Part shown: in pieces, positions 7,395-16,252 of the stretch
Layout of the letters: every line of letters starts with the position of its first letter
How positions within the stretch are numbered: position 1 is the stretch's first letter
From: Streptomyces sp. NBC_01317
GTDB taxonomy: Bacteria; Actinomycetota; Actinomycetes; Streptomycetales; Streptomycetaceae
Direction: 5' to 3'
Assembly: GCF_035961655.1 (NCBI RefSeq)
Contig: NZ_CP108393.1
Location: 2,339,501 to 2,403,500 of the forward strand
DNA length: 64,000 nucleotides
Notes under the pieces: model-generated
Told to the model about the DNA's origin: nothing
Seen by the model: the letters and a program-made list of their open reading frames with translations, nothing else
The model's database searches: none
Translations under genes and position numbers: made by a program

Positions 7395-9593
7395 TCAGCC
7401 CCCCAGATCCACCAGCAGCGGCGGCGCGTGCTCGCCGCCGACCGTGCGCAGCGACAGCACGGCGTGCCCGGCGGGCACCGCGTGCGCGAGGTCGGAGGCG
7501 GACCACCGCTCGCGTTCGACCTGCCGTACGGTCACCGCGTCCGTCGTCACGGCCTTGCCGGTGACCAGCTTGCGGAAGGCGTGGATGGCCCTGGTCAGCG
7601 GCTGGTCGGCGAAGACCGTGCGCTGGGTGACGTCCCGGGTCTCGACCCATTCCGTGCCCCACGCCTCGGCGAACCGCTTGCCGTCCCAGGTCGTGATCCC
7701 GGAGAACGCCATCCGGCAGCCGACGGCCCCGAGCAGGGAGGTGTGCAGTGCTTCCGGTACGTCATCGAGCGTACGGAGAGTGAGCACGGCGCCCGCGTTG
7801 GCGGACCGCAACCGCTGTACGCCCCGCAGTGTCCCGGCGGTGAGGGTACGGGTGGCGTCGTCCAGGACGAGGCAGGCGAAGAGCGAGCGGTCGGCCCGGA
7901 CTGCGGCGTTGGCGGTGAACTGGGCGAGGACGAGCCGCGCCAGCATCCGGGAGGCCTCGGCGTGCCCGCGCTCGGGCAGGTCGATGCGGACCCGCAGCGG
8001 GTGCTCCAGGGTGCGCAGGGAGAACGGCCTGGTGCGGCCGCTGGTGTCGAAGAACCCGGCGAAGGCGGGACGGTCGAGCAGGGCGATCCGGTCGGCCAGC
8101 GCGGGTCCCGGGTCGCCGGGGGTGCCCGACTGCCGTTCCCTGGTGTCGAGTTCGCGCCGCATGCCGTACTGGCCCTTGGTGTCGAGCGCCTCGCGCAGAG
8201 CGGCCAGGGCGGTGGGTTCGCCGTCGAGCAGTTCCCGCAGTTCCGGTACGGACGGCAGGCGGTCGTGGGCGGCGCGGAAGGGGCCGAGCAGCTGGGCGAG
8301 GGCGGTGGTGGCCCGCCGGCCGTCGGTGTCGGCGAGGTCGCCGACCAGGCCTTCGGCCAAAAGGGTGGCGGCTTCGTCCGGGTCGTTCGTACCGCCGTAC
8401 AGGTCGAGGTCGTACGCGGAGGCGGGGTCGCCGAGGCCGACGACGACGTCGTACGCGTCGTCGGGGCCGAGGCGGGTGCCGGTGGCGCAGACGGCGATGA
8501 CGGCGGCGCGGCCGGCGAGGGCCTGGAGGGCGAGCGACTCGACGACAGGGCGGACGAGGGCGCGGGTCTTGCCCGTGCCGGGCGGGCCGACGGCCAGCAG
8601 GGAGGTCCCGAGCAGGTCGGGGTCCAGGGCCAGTCCGGTCCCGCGGCGGGCGTACGGATTGCGCTGCCCGTCCTGGACCGTGCCGAGCAGCACCTGCCGC
8701 CCGAGCAGGTCGTGCCGGGCCGCGCGGACGGGGAGGTCGCGGGCGTGGGAGGGGTGGACGCAGGCCGCCGCGCCGTGCGCGCGGACCTCGTCGGTGAAGG
8801 CGGTGAGCCGGGAGGGGTCGGCGCGTACGGACTGCCAGGCGCGGCGGATCCGGGTGTAGTCGACGTCGTTCATCCGCCCGTCCCGCACCTCGGCGGCGAG
8901 CCGCGCGGCGATCTCCCCCTGCCCGGCGGCCCGCAGCTCGGGCCACTCGGCGAGGTCGTCCTCGGGGCCCGGCGGGGCGGGGGCGGTCGCGGTGTTCTGG
9001 GTGCGGGGGCCGAGGAGGCGGCGGGCGAGCTCGGCCCAGCGGCCGAGGCGGCCGAAGACGACGAGCATCACGATGATCATCAGTGCGTAGTAGACCTTGA
9101 GGGAGGTCTCGCCCGTGGTGGTCCCCGGCCAGGAGTCGGGGGTGAACGCGAGAAGCGGCCAGACCCAGACGCTGCCGAGGTAGCCGTTGTAGATCAGCGA
9201 CCAGAGCAGCACTCCCGCGAGGAGTGAGATCAGGGCCCCGCTGATGAGCTGGCGCAGGGGGGCCCTCTCCGGTTCCTGATCCGCCCGTACGACATGGCCG
9301 TACGCCCAGGTCCCCGGCCCCGCGTGGACGCGGGGGACGTGCAGCCAGTCACGCAGCGTGGGTCCGGTGACGGGCCGGTGTTCCGGGGCGGGCGGAGGGT
9401 CCACGGGCCTCGGACGGGGTCCGGTGGCGGCCAGGGGAACCATCGGCGGGGGCACCGAGGGCGGCATGGGAGGCGGCGGCCCCGCCGGGCGGGGCACGGG
9501 GTGGGCGCGGGGGCCCTGGGAGTCGTCCCGCCGGCCGCCCGGTGAACCGGGCCTCGCATCGCCCCGCGCCTCGTACGTGCCGTCGGTGTCCAT
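7395..9593 (-). CDS. Membrane-anchored VirD4/TraG-like P-loop ATPase
   Basis: 732 aa. A Pro-rich cytoplasmic N-terminus (1-95), two predicted membrane helices (about 125-145 and 165-185), then a large cytoplasmic ATPase domain with Walker A GPPGTGKT and a Walker B-like LFACLVLDD. This layout resembles type IV coupling proteins, but no relaxase, pilus or other conjugation gene is nearby, so a role in DNA transfer is not supported. The start ATG 9593 has AGGAG close upstream. It is divergent from gabT across a 280-bp gap. Confidence 0.65.
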   Translation of the reverse strand: MDTDGTYEARGDARPGSPGGRRDDSQGPRAHPVPRPAGPPPPMPPSVPPPMVPLAATGPRPRPVDPPPAPEHRPVTGPTLRDWLHVPRVHAGPGTWAYGHVVRADQEPERAPLRQLISGALISLLAGVLLWSLIYNGYLGSVWVWPLLAFTPDSWPGTTTGETSLKVYYALMIIVMLVVFGRLGRWAELARRLLGPRTQNTATAPAPPGPEDDLAEWPELRAAGQGEIAARLAAEVRDGRMNDVDYTRIRRAWQSVRADPSRLTAFTDEVRAHGAAACVHPSHARDLPVRAARHDLLGRQVLLGTVQDGQRNPYARRGTGLALDPDLLGTSLLAVGPPGTGKTRALVRPVVESLALQALAGRAAVIAVCATGTRLGPDDAYDVVVGLGDPASAYDLDLYGGTNDPDEAATLLAEGLVGDLADTDGRRATTALAQLLGPFRAAHDRLPSVPELRELLDGEPTALAALREALDTKGQYGMRRELDTRERQSGTPGDPGPALADRIALLDRPAFAGFFDTSGRTRPFSLRTLEHPLRVRIDLPERGHAEASRMLARLVLAQFTANAAVRADRSLFACLVLDDATRTLTAGTLRGVQRLRSANAGAVLTLRTLDDVPEALHTSLLGAVGCRMAFSGITTWDGKRFAEAWGTEWVETRDVTQRTVFADQPLTRAIHAFRKLVTGKAVTTDAVTVRQVERERWSASDLAHAVPAGHAVLSLRTVGGEHAPPLLVDLGG

Positions 9594-9873
9594 GAGCTCC
9601 TGCCCCCTGACCAGCCAGGTCCGATCTGTGTACCCGACTCAATGTATGGCCATCGCATGGAATTGACGGGTAGTTGGCCGTTCCGCGGTCGCACAGGTGT
9701 CGCCCCTCCCCCACCCCCGCCCACCCCCCTATGTCCGCCACGGACAAACGACACGCCCGGACCACTACCGAACGGCGCATGCCCGGGTCGGTGTCGCGCG
9801 CCTAGCCTGCGGGAAAGCGCCGCGTCCACGTCCGAGTCCGGAGCATCGCCGGAACACCCCCCAGGAGCCCCTC
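9594..9873. other. Divergent intergenic region, ATPase / gabT
   Basis: 280 bp containing both promoters by position. I see a TTGACG hexamer at 9663-9668 and C-rich tracts near 9705-9730, but no convincing -35/-10 pair or clear operator. Confidence 0.4.
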
Positions 9874-11208
9874 ATGACCGCCATCCCGCAGGAGCGCCGT
9901 CTTCTCACCGCCATCCCAGGACCCCGGTCGCTGGAGTTGCAGGCCCGGCGTACCGCCGTGGTCGCCGCCGGGGTGGCGTCCACGCTGCCCGTGTTCGCCG
10001 CGCGCGCCGGGGGCGGGGTCCTGGAGGACGTGGACGGGAACCGGCTGATCGACTTCGGGTCCGGGATCGCGGTCACCACGGTCGGCGCCAGCGCCGAGGC
10101 CGTCGTGCGCCGGGCCACCGCGCAGCTCGCGGACTTCACCCACACCTGTTTCATGGTCACGCCGTACGAGGGGTACGTCGAGGTCTGCGAGCGGCTCGCC
10201 GAGCTGACTCCCGGCGACCACGCGAAGAAGTCCGCGCTCTTCAACTCGGGCGCCGAGGCCGTCGAGAACGCCGTGAAGATCGCGCGCAGTTATACGAAGC
10301 GGCAGGCGGTGGTCGTGTTCGACCACGCCTACCACGGCCGTACGAACCTCACCATGGCGCTGACCTCGAAGAACATGCCGTACAAGAACGGCTTCGGGCC
10401 GTTCGCCCCGGAGATCTACCGGGTGCCGGTCGCCTACGGCTACCGCTGGCCGACCGGCCCCGAGAACTGTGGCGCCGAGGCGTCCGCGCAGGCCATCGAT
10501 CAGATCACCAAGCAGATCGGCGCCCGGAACGTCGCCGCGATCATCATCGAGCCCCTGCTCGGCGAGGGCGGTTTCATCGAGCCGGCCAAGGGATTCCTGC
10601 CCGCGCTCGCGCGGTTCGCGCAGGACAACGGCATCGTGTTCGTGGCGGACGAGATCCAGTCCGGTTTCTGCCGTACGGGCCAGTGGTTCGCGTCCGAGGA
10701 CGAGGGCGTCGTGCCCGACCTGATCACCACGGCGAAGGGCATCGCGGGCGGCCTGCCGCTCGCCGCCGTGACAGGCCGCGCGGAGATCATGGACGCGGCG
10801 CACGCGAGCGGGCTGGGCGGTACGTACGGCGGGAACCCGGTGGCCTGCGCCGCCGCGCTCGGCGCGATCGAGACGATGAAGGAGCTGGACCTCGTCTCGA
10901 AGGCCCGGCGCATCGAGGAGATCATGAAGGCCCGGCTCTCCGCGATGAGCGAGAAGTACGACGTGATCGGCGACGTCCGGGGCCGCGGCGCGATGATCGC
11001 GATCGAGCTGGTGAAGGACCGGGGCACCAAGGAGCCGGACCCGGAGACGACCGGCGCGCTGGCGAAGGCGTGCCACGCCGAGGGGCTGCTGGTCCTCACC
11101 TGCGGTACGTACGGCAATGTGCTGCGCTTCCTGCCGCCGCTGGTGATCGGCGAGGACCTGCTCACCGAGGGCCTGGACATCATCGAGTCGGCGCTCGCCG
11201 CGCTCTGA
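9874..11208 (+). CDS. gabT: 4-aminobutyrate aminotransferase
   Basis: Class III PLP-dependent aminotransferase, 444 aa, converting GABA and 2-oxoglutarate to succinate semialdehyde and glutamate. The PLP-binding lysine is Lys288 in ITTAKGIAGG; the cofactor-phosphate segment NSGAEAVENA is near 124-133 and the FVADEIQSG aspartate near 256-264. ATG 9874 has AGGAG 7 bp upstream. The product feeds the semialdehyde dehydrogenase at 3358-4803, and the aldehyde dehydrogenases at 20535 and 29817 would supply its GABA. Confidence 0.93.
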   Translation: MTAIPQERRLLTAIPGPRSLELQARRTAVVAAGVASTLPVFAARAGGGVLEDVDGNRLIDFGSGIAVTTVGASAEAVVRRATAQLADFTHTCFMVTPYEGYVEVCERLAELTPGDHAKKSALFNSGAEAVENAVKIARSYTKRQAVVVFDHAYHGRTNLTMALTSKNMPYKNGFGPFAPEIYRVPVAYGYRWPTGPENCGAEASAQAIDQITKQIGARNVAAIIIEPLLGEGGFIEPAKGFLPALARFAQDNGIVFVADEIQSGFCRTGQWFASEDEGVVPDLITTAKGIAGGLPLAAVTGRAEIMDAAHASGLGGTYGGNPVACAAALGAIETMKELDLVSKARRIEEIMKARLSAMSEKYDVIGDVRGRGAMIAIELVKDRGTKEPDPETTGALAKACHAEGLLVLTCGTYGNVLRFLPPLVIGEDLLTEGLDIIESALAAL

Positions 11209-11333
11209 GCGGGCGAAACGGGTGTCATGGTCAGGAGCCGCTGGTCAGGGCGTGTGAAGAAGGTGTGCGAGGGCGATGGCGGCTCTGTTCTGCCGCTGTC
11301 CGTCGTCCCCGCCCTGACGTACGGTTCGGGCAG

Positions 11334-12242
11334 ATGAGAGAAACACCCCGCTCGCAGGGGACTGCGGGCGACACCGGTTCGGGGCGTCCCCAGCACCGTT
11401 CCGGCCGTGCCTTCGCGCACACCACCGGAGCTTCAGGCTCCGGATCTCCTCACGGATCGGACGGCCGCACGGCCCAAACCCCCCGGGGCGTGCGGCACAC
11501 CGGTCCTGTCGGCCGCCCTGGAACCACCCCCCCTGTTCCAGGGCGGCCGCTCTCTCATCCCTTCGCGGTCCTCTCCCGCTTCTTCTCGGTCTTCTCCGTT
11601 CCGCGCCGCCCGTGGCACTCCCGGCGCGCGTGGCTCTTCACGCTGTGCGCGGTCCTCTTCGCCCTCGTCACCTGGCAGGCCGCCGCCGGCGGTCCGGTAC
11701 GCCGGGCCGACGAGCGTCTGGAGCTGTCCCTCGCGGGTCACGGCCCCCGGCCCCTGACCGAACTCTTCGCCGATCTCGGCAGTGTGGTCGTCGCCCTGCC
11801 CGTCCTGGCGCTGGTTCTCGGGTACGTGGTGTGGCGCGGGCGGCCCGACCGGGCTCTGGCCGCCGCGCTCACCATGGTGGCCGTGCCCGTCCTGGTCGTC
11901 CCGCTCAAGTTCTGGATCGACCGGCGGGGACCGCTGACCGACGCCACCGGGTACTACCCGTCCGGCCATACGGCGACCGCGATGGTCGCGTACGGAGCGG
12001 CGGCGCTGCTCCTCGCCCCGTACGCCGGCCTCAGACGGACGGTGCCCGTCGCCGTCCTGCTCACCCTGGCGACGGGCACCGGTCTGCTCCTGCGTGGCTA
12101 CCACTGGCCGCTGGACGTCCTCGGCAGTCTGGCGCTCGGCGGGATGCTGCTGCTCCTGCTGGACCGGGCGCTGCGGGCAGCGGACTCCCGGCGAGCGGAG
12201 CGGTCAGGGAAAGCGGCGGGCGTCAGCGGTCACGGGAAGTAG
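11334..12242 (+). CDS. PAP2-family membrane phosphatase
   Basis: About 302 aa. The C-terminal 210 residues are a PAP2 (type 2 phosphatidic acid phosphatase) domain with several membrane helices and the motif set KFWIDRRGP, YYPSGHTA and RGYHWPLD (catalytic histidines in the last two). Likely substrates are lipid or isoprenyl phosphates. The first ~80 residues are low-complexity and polar, and a strong hairpin lies within that stretch, so the start is uncertain; no better in-frame start exists downstream before the first helix. Its 3' end overlaps the convergent chitinase gene by 13 bp. Confidence 0.75.
   Translation: MRETPRSQGTAGDTGSGRPQHRSGRAFAHTTGASGSGSPHGSDGRTAQTPRGVRHTGPVGRPGTTPPVPGRPLSHPFAVLSRFFSVFSVPRRPWHSRRAWLFTLCAVLFALVTWQAAAGGPVRRADERLELSLAGHGPRPLTELFADLGSVVVALPVLALVLGYVVWRGRPDRALAAALTMVAVPVLVVPLKFWIDRRGPLTDATGYYPSGHTATAMVAYGAAALLLAPYAGLRRTVPVAVLLTLATGTGLLLRGYHWPLDVLGSLALGGMLLLLLDRALRAADSRRAERSGKAAGVSGHGK
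11510..11549. terminator. Strong hairpin inside the PAP2 leader
   Basis: Perfect 15-bp inverted repeat (11510-11524 and 11535-11549, 10-nt loop), with a weaker dyad just before it (about 11463-11493). It lies about 300 bp after gabT and within the predicted 5' coding part of the PAP2 gene. It could be the gabT terminator, an attenuator, or chance within GC-rich code. Confidence 0.45.
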
Positions 12243-14056
12243 GCGTCGAAGTTCCGCGAGAACTCCTGGCCGTTGAACCGGTCCCAGTTGATCGACCAGG
12301 TCATCAGTCCGCGCAGCGCGGGCCAGGTGCCGTGGGTCTGGTAGGAACCGCAGTCCGTCTTCTTCGTGAGGCAGTTCAGCGCCTTGTTGACCTCGGTCGG
12401 GGTGGTGTAGCCGTTGCCCGCCTGGGTCGAGGCCGGGAGGCCGATGGCGACCTGGTCGGGGCGCAGCGCCGGGAAGACCCGTGACGTGTTGCCGGCCACC
12501 GGGAAGCCGGTGAGCAGCATGTCGGTCATGGCGATGTGGAAGTCGGCGCCGCCCATGGAGTGGTACTGGTTGTCGAGGCCCATGATCGAGCCCGAGTTGT
12601 AGTCCTGGACGTGCAGCAGGGTGAGGTCGTCGCGCAGGGCGTGGATGACCGGCAGGTACGCGCCGGCGCGCGGGTCCTGGCCGCCCCAGGGGCCCGAGCC
12701 GTAGTACTGGTAGCCGAGCTGTACGAAGAAGGTCTCGGGGGCCATGGTGAGGACGAAGCCCGCCCCGTACTTGGCCTTGAGGGTCTTGATCGCGGAGATC
12801 AGGTTGACGATGACCGGGGTGGTGGGGCTGCGGAAGTCGGTGTCGCCGGTGTTGAGGGAGAGGGAGTGGCCCTCGAAGTCGATGTCCAGGCCGTTGAGGC
12901 CGTACTCGTCGATGATCTTCGAGACCGAGGAGACGAAGGTGTCCCGGGCGGCGGTCGTGGCGAGCTGGACCTGGCCGTTGGCGCCGCCGATGGAGATCAG
13001 CACCTTCTTGCCGGCCGCCTGCTTGGCCTTGATGGCGGCCTTGAAGTCGGCGACGGACTCGACGTTCGGGCATTCGGCGACCGGGCAGAGGCTGAACCGG
13101 ATGTCGCCGGAGGTCACCGAGGTGGGCTCGCCGAAGGCCAGGTTGATGACGTCCCACGAGGCGGGGACGTCGGCCATGCGGGTGTAGCCGGAGCCGTTGG
13201 CGAAGCTGGAGTGGAGGTAGCCGACGAGGGCGTGCGCGGGCAGGGTCGTACCGCCGCCTCCGCCGCCGCCCGAGGCGCTCGTGGTGGCGGAGACCGCCGG
13301 GGAGAGCGCCGAGGCGCCGCCGCTGTTGGTCGCGGCGACCTGGAAGCTGTACGCGGTGGACGCGTTGAGCCCGGAGACGGTCGCGGACGTGCCGGTGACG
13401 TCCAGGGCCTTGGTGCCGCCGCGGTAGACGGTGTAGCCGGTGGCGCCGGTGACGCCCGTCCAGGAGAGGCTGACCGAGGACGACGTGACGCCGGTGGACC
13501 TGAGGCCGGCGGGGACGGCCGGGGGCTGGGTGGGCGTGCCGCCGGGGCCGACGAGCGTGACGTCGTCGGCGTAGTAGGTCGGCGTGCCGTACCAGCCGTT
13601 GAGGTAGATCGTCACGGACGTGGTGGACGGTCCCGAGCGGAAGCTCGTGGTGAGCTTCTGCCAGTCGGGCGCGGACTGCGTCCAGGTGGAGACGTCGGTG
13701 GTGCCGGTGCCGGAGGCGCCGAGGTAGACGTAGCTGCCCCGGACCCAGGAGCTCAGCGTGTACGCGGAGTCGGGCTTGACCGTGACGGTCTGGGAGCACT
13801 TGGCGTTGTCGTTGCCCGCGGGCGTGCCGCGCAGGGCGCCGGTGCCGGCGTGGACGGGGGTGGTGACGGCCGCGCCGCTGCCCGCGGTACAACTCCAGCC
13901 GCTCAGGCCGGACTCGAAGCCGCCGTTGACGGCGAGGTCCGCGTCGGCGGCGCGCGCGGTCTGCGCGGTGGCGACGAGGCCGCCCGCGGCGAGCAGGGCC
14001 GCCGCGAAGGCGGCCACCAGTCTTGGGTACAGAGCAGGACGTCTCGTGCGTTCCAC
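12230..14056 (-). CDS. Secreted GH18 chitinase (CBM-FnIII-GH18)
   Basis: 608 aa. Signal peptide (1-36, ending ARA), N-terminal carbohydrate-binding module (about 38-160), fibronectin type III domain (about 170-255), Gly-rich linker, and C-terminal GH18 domain containing GLDIDFE, the DxxDxDxE-type catalytic motif with its proton-donor Glu. It degrades chitin outside the cell. GTG 14056 has GGAGG 5 bp upstream. The promoter carries the pair of 12-bp repeats typical of Streptomyces chitinase genes. Position and architecture suggest orthology to S. coelicolor ChiB (inference from memory of synteny). Confidence 0.93.
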   Translation of the reverse strand: MERTRRPALYPRLVAAFAAALLAAGGLVATAQTARAADADLAVNGGFESGLSGWSCTAGSGAAVTTPVHAGTGALRGTPAGNDNAKCSQTVTVKPDSAYTLSSWVRGSYVYLGASGTGTTDVSTWTQSAPDWQKLTTSFRSGPSTTSVTIYLNGWYGTPTYYADDVTLVGPGGTPTQPPAVPAGLRSTGVTSSSVSLSWTGVTGATGYTVYRGGTKALDVTGTSATVSGLNASTAYSFQVAATNSGGASALSPAVSATTSASGGGGGGGTTLPAHALVGYLHSSFANGSGYTRMADVPASWDVINLAFGEPTSVTSGDIRFSLCPVAECPNVESVADFKAAIKAKQAAGKKVLISIGGANGQVQLATTAARDTFVSSVSKIIDEYGLNGLDIDFEGHSLSLNTGDTDFRSPTTPVIVNLISAIKTLKAKYGAGFVLTMAPETFFVQLGYQYYGSGPWGGQDPRAGAYLPVIHALRDDLTLLHVQDYNSGSIMGLDNQYHSMGGADFHIAMTDMLLTGFPVAGNTSRVFPALRPDQVAIGLPASTQAGNGYTTPTEVNKALNCLTKKTDCGSYQTHGTWPALRGLMTWSINWDRFNGQEFSRNFDAYFP

Positions 14057-14104
14057 AACTGCCTCCGGGCATGGGGGAAATGAGGGGGCGGGTGGCGCAC
14101 AGCA

Positions 14105-14135
14105 TGGTCCAGACCAATTGGTGTGGTCAAGACCT
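14105..14135 (-). promoter_or_regulatory. Chitinase promoter repeats / DasR-type site
   Basis: TGGTCCAGACCA (14105-14116) and TGGTCAAGACCT (14124-14135) form the 12-bp direct repeat known from Streptomyces chitinase promoters. The first is also a near-perfect DasR-responsive palindrome. TTGACC within the second, read on the minus strand, may be the -35 box. Predicted outcome: repression by DasR, relieved by aminosugar phosphates. Confidence 0.8.
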
Positions 14136-14204
14136 CTGAGGGCATCGGCCGCGCATCGGATGCCCTACGCGCCGCTCTCCCGCCCACCACCCGCCGGACA
14201 GGCT

Positions 14205-14642
14205 CTAACCTGCCGCCGCCTCGTGCATCGCCAGTTCCAGCAGCGCGGGGTCGGTCAGGGTGCCCGAGCCGTCCGGCGGGATCAGCCAGCGCACCCCGCC
14301 GCTGGCACGTCCCGGGTACGGCACGACGATCCAGGTCCCGTGGCCCGCGCCGCGCACCCCCGTACCCAGCCAGCGGGCCGCCGTGCCCGGTGGTACGAAG
14401 AACCCCATGCGGGAATCGCCGAAGCCGGCGAGGACCGGGCCCGGCCGTTCGATGAGCCGGGTGAGCACGTCGAGCGTCGGATAGCCCAGCTCCCCCGGCA
14501 GAATCAGTACGTCCCAGCGCCGGCCGGCCGGCAGCAGCGCCACCCCGAGCGGGCTGCGCTCCCACTCCCACCGGCAGGCATCGGGATCCGGTGCCACCGA
14601 TACCAGCCACTCCACCGCGCTCTTGGCCCCCGAGCCAGTCAT
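14205..14642 (-). CDS. Conserved actinobacterial small protein, possibly prim-pol-like
   Basis: 145 aa with a conserved core (GVALLPAGRRWDVLILP, GFFVPPGTAARWLG, GVRWLIPPDGSGTLTDP). The pattern weakly resembles the N-terminal bifunctional primase/polymerase-like family often annotated in actinobacteria, but it is much too short for an active primase and the catalytic acidic residues were not identified. ATG 14642 with GGAGG 8 bp upstream. It lies 155 bp after the oxidoreductase of the polyamine operon on the same strand. Function unknown. Confidence 0.7.
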   Translation of the reverse strand: MTGSGAKSAVEWLVSVAPDPDACRWEWERSPLGVALLPAGRRWDVLILPGELGYPTLDVLTRLIERPGPVLAGFGDSRMGFFVPPGTAARWLGTGVRGAGHGTWIVVPYPGRASGGVRWLIPPDGSGTLTDPALLELAMHEAAAG

Positions 14643-14797
14643 CTGTCCGGCCTCCCATCCGTGTTGTTGGACAGTACGTCCATACGGGGAGAGACACAGG
14701 TGGCGCCCGATGATGACGCGGGTTCGGCGGCCCATTTGAAACGCGCGGCCCAACCTACTGACGGCGCAACCGAATTGCGAGTCCGCCCACAGCCAAC

Positions 14798-16213
14798 TCA
14801 GCTGTCGAAGCCGAGCCCCAGCCGGTCCATCGTCCGCAGCCACACGTTGCGCCGCCCGCCGTGCGCGTCGGCGCGGGCCAGCGACCACTTGGTGAGGCCG
14901 ATCCCGGCCCAGGCGGCGGGTTCCGGCGGGAACGGCAGCGGTTTGGTGCGCACCATCTCCAGTTCGGTGCGTACGGTCCGCTTCCCCGCCAGCAGGTCGA
15001 GCATCACCTCCCCGCCGAAGCGGGTGGCGCCGACCCCGAGGCCGGTGTATCCGGCGGCGTACGCGACCCGGCCGTCGTACGCCGTACCGAAGAAGGCCGA
15101 GAAGCGCGAGCAGGTGTCGATCGCGCCGCCCCAGGCGTGGCTGAAGCGGATCCCCTCCAGCTGCGGGAAGCAGCGGAAGAAGTGGGAGGCGAGCGTCAGG
15201 TACGTCTCGGGCCGGTGGTCGAGGGCGGGGTCGAGCCGGCCTCCGTACGGGTAGATCGCGTCGTAACCGCCCCACAGGATGCGGTGGTCGGCGGTGATAC
15301 GGAAGTAGTGGAACCGGTTCGCGCTGTCGCCCAGGCCCTGGCGGTTGCGCCAGCCCACGGAGGCGAGCTGGGCGTCCGTCAGCGGCTCGGTCGTCAGGGC
15401 GTAGTCGTACACCGGCACCGTGTACGGCCGCACCCGCTTGACCAGCGACGGGAAGATGTTGGTGCCGAGGGCGACCCGCCGGGCGAAGACCCGTCCGTAC
15501 GGGGTGCGGACCGCCATGCCGGTGGCCGTGCGGGCCAGTTCCAGGCCGCGGGTGTTCTCGTAGATCCGTACGCCCAGGGCGGTGACGGCCCGTTTGAGGC
15601 CCCACACCAGCTTCGCCGGATGCAGCATGGCCACCCCGTGGGGGTCGTGCAGCCCGCCCAGGAAGGTCGGCGAGTCGACCTCGGCCCTGACCGCGTCCCG
15701 GTCCAGCAGTTCGAGCCCGGTGGCGCCGGACGTCACCGCCGCCTCGTACGTCTCGCGCAGGTCGGCCAGCTGGTACGGCTCGGTCGCCACGTCGATCTCG
15801 CCGCTGCGCTCGAAGTCGCAGTCCAGGGAGTAGCGGGCGACGGCCGCCTCGATGGCGTCGAGGTTGCGCGCGCCCAGCTCTTCGAGGGTGGCCAGCTCAC
15901 CGGGCCAGCGGGCGAGGCCGTTGCTGAACCCGTGGGTGAGGGAGGCGGCGCAGAAGCCGCCGTTGCGGCCCGAGGCGGCCCAGCCCGCCTCACGGCCCTC
16001 GATCAGGACGACCTCACGGTCCGGGTCGCGCTCCTTGGCGAGGAGGGCGGTCCACAGCCCGCTGTACCCGCCGCCGATCACCAGCAGGTCGCAGCGCTCG
16101 TCGCCGGTGAGGGCGGGCAGGGCCCCGGGGCGGCCGGGGTCGTCCAGCCAGTACGAGAGCGGCTGCGCGTCGGACAGTGAGGCGGCGGCGGTACGCATGG
16201 CGCTTGGGGCCAT
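14798..16213 (-). CDS. FAD-dependent amine oxidoreductase (PuuB-like)
   Basis: DAO-type flavoprotein, 471 aa, with the dinucleotide-binding GGGYSG at about 47-52 and the conserved GREAGWAASGRNGGF near 75-90. The family includes gamma-glutamylputrescine oxidase. Placement as last gene of a polyamine-uptake operon supports oxidation of putrescine or its glutamyl conjugate to an aldehyde, which the dehydrogenases here would take on. The ATG at 16213 is preferred over an in-frame TTG at 16222 because the GGGAG would abut the TTG. It starts 39 bp after the permease stop. No gamma-glutamylpolyamine synthetase is in the window. Confidence 0.85.
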   Translation of the reverse strand: MAPSAMRTAAASLSDAQPLSYWLDDPGRPGALPALTGDERCDLLVIGGGYSGLWTALLAKERDPDREVVLIEGREAGWAASGRNGGFCAASLTHGFSNGLARWPGELATLEELGARNLDAIEAAVARYSLDCDFERSGEIDVATEPYQLADLRETYEAAVTSGATGLELLDRDAVRAEVDSPTFLGGLHDPHGVAMLHPAKLVWGLKRAVTALGVRIYENTRGLELARTATGMAVRTPYGRVFARRVALGTNIFPSLVKRVRPYTVPVYDYALTTEPLTDAQLASVGWRNRQGLGDSANRFHYFRITADHRILWGGYDAIYPYGGRLDPALDHRPETYLTLASHFFRCFPQLEGIRFSHAWGGAIDTCSRFSAFFGTAYDGRVAYAAGYTGLGVGATRFGGEVMLDLLAGKRTVRTELEMVRTKPLPFPPEPAAWAGIGLTKWSLARADAHGGRRNVWLRTMDRLGLGFDS

Positions 16214-16252
16214 GTCTTCCAACTCCCTCGGAGTTCTCAGGTGGTGAAGTGC

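Noticed and set aside
7395..9593. Integrated conjugative element
   Set aside because: A single coupling-like ATPase without relaxase, integrase, attachment site or tRNA is insufficient.
12536..14083. 515-codon plus-strand frame over the chitinase
   Set aside because: Antisense shadow; low-complexity product.
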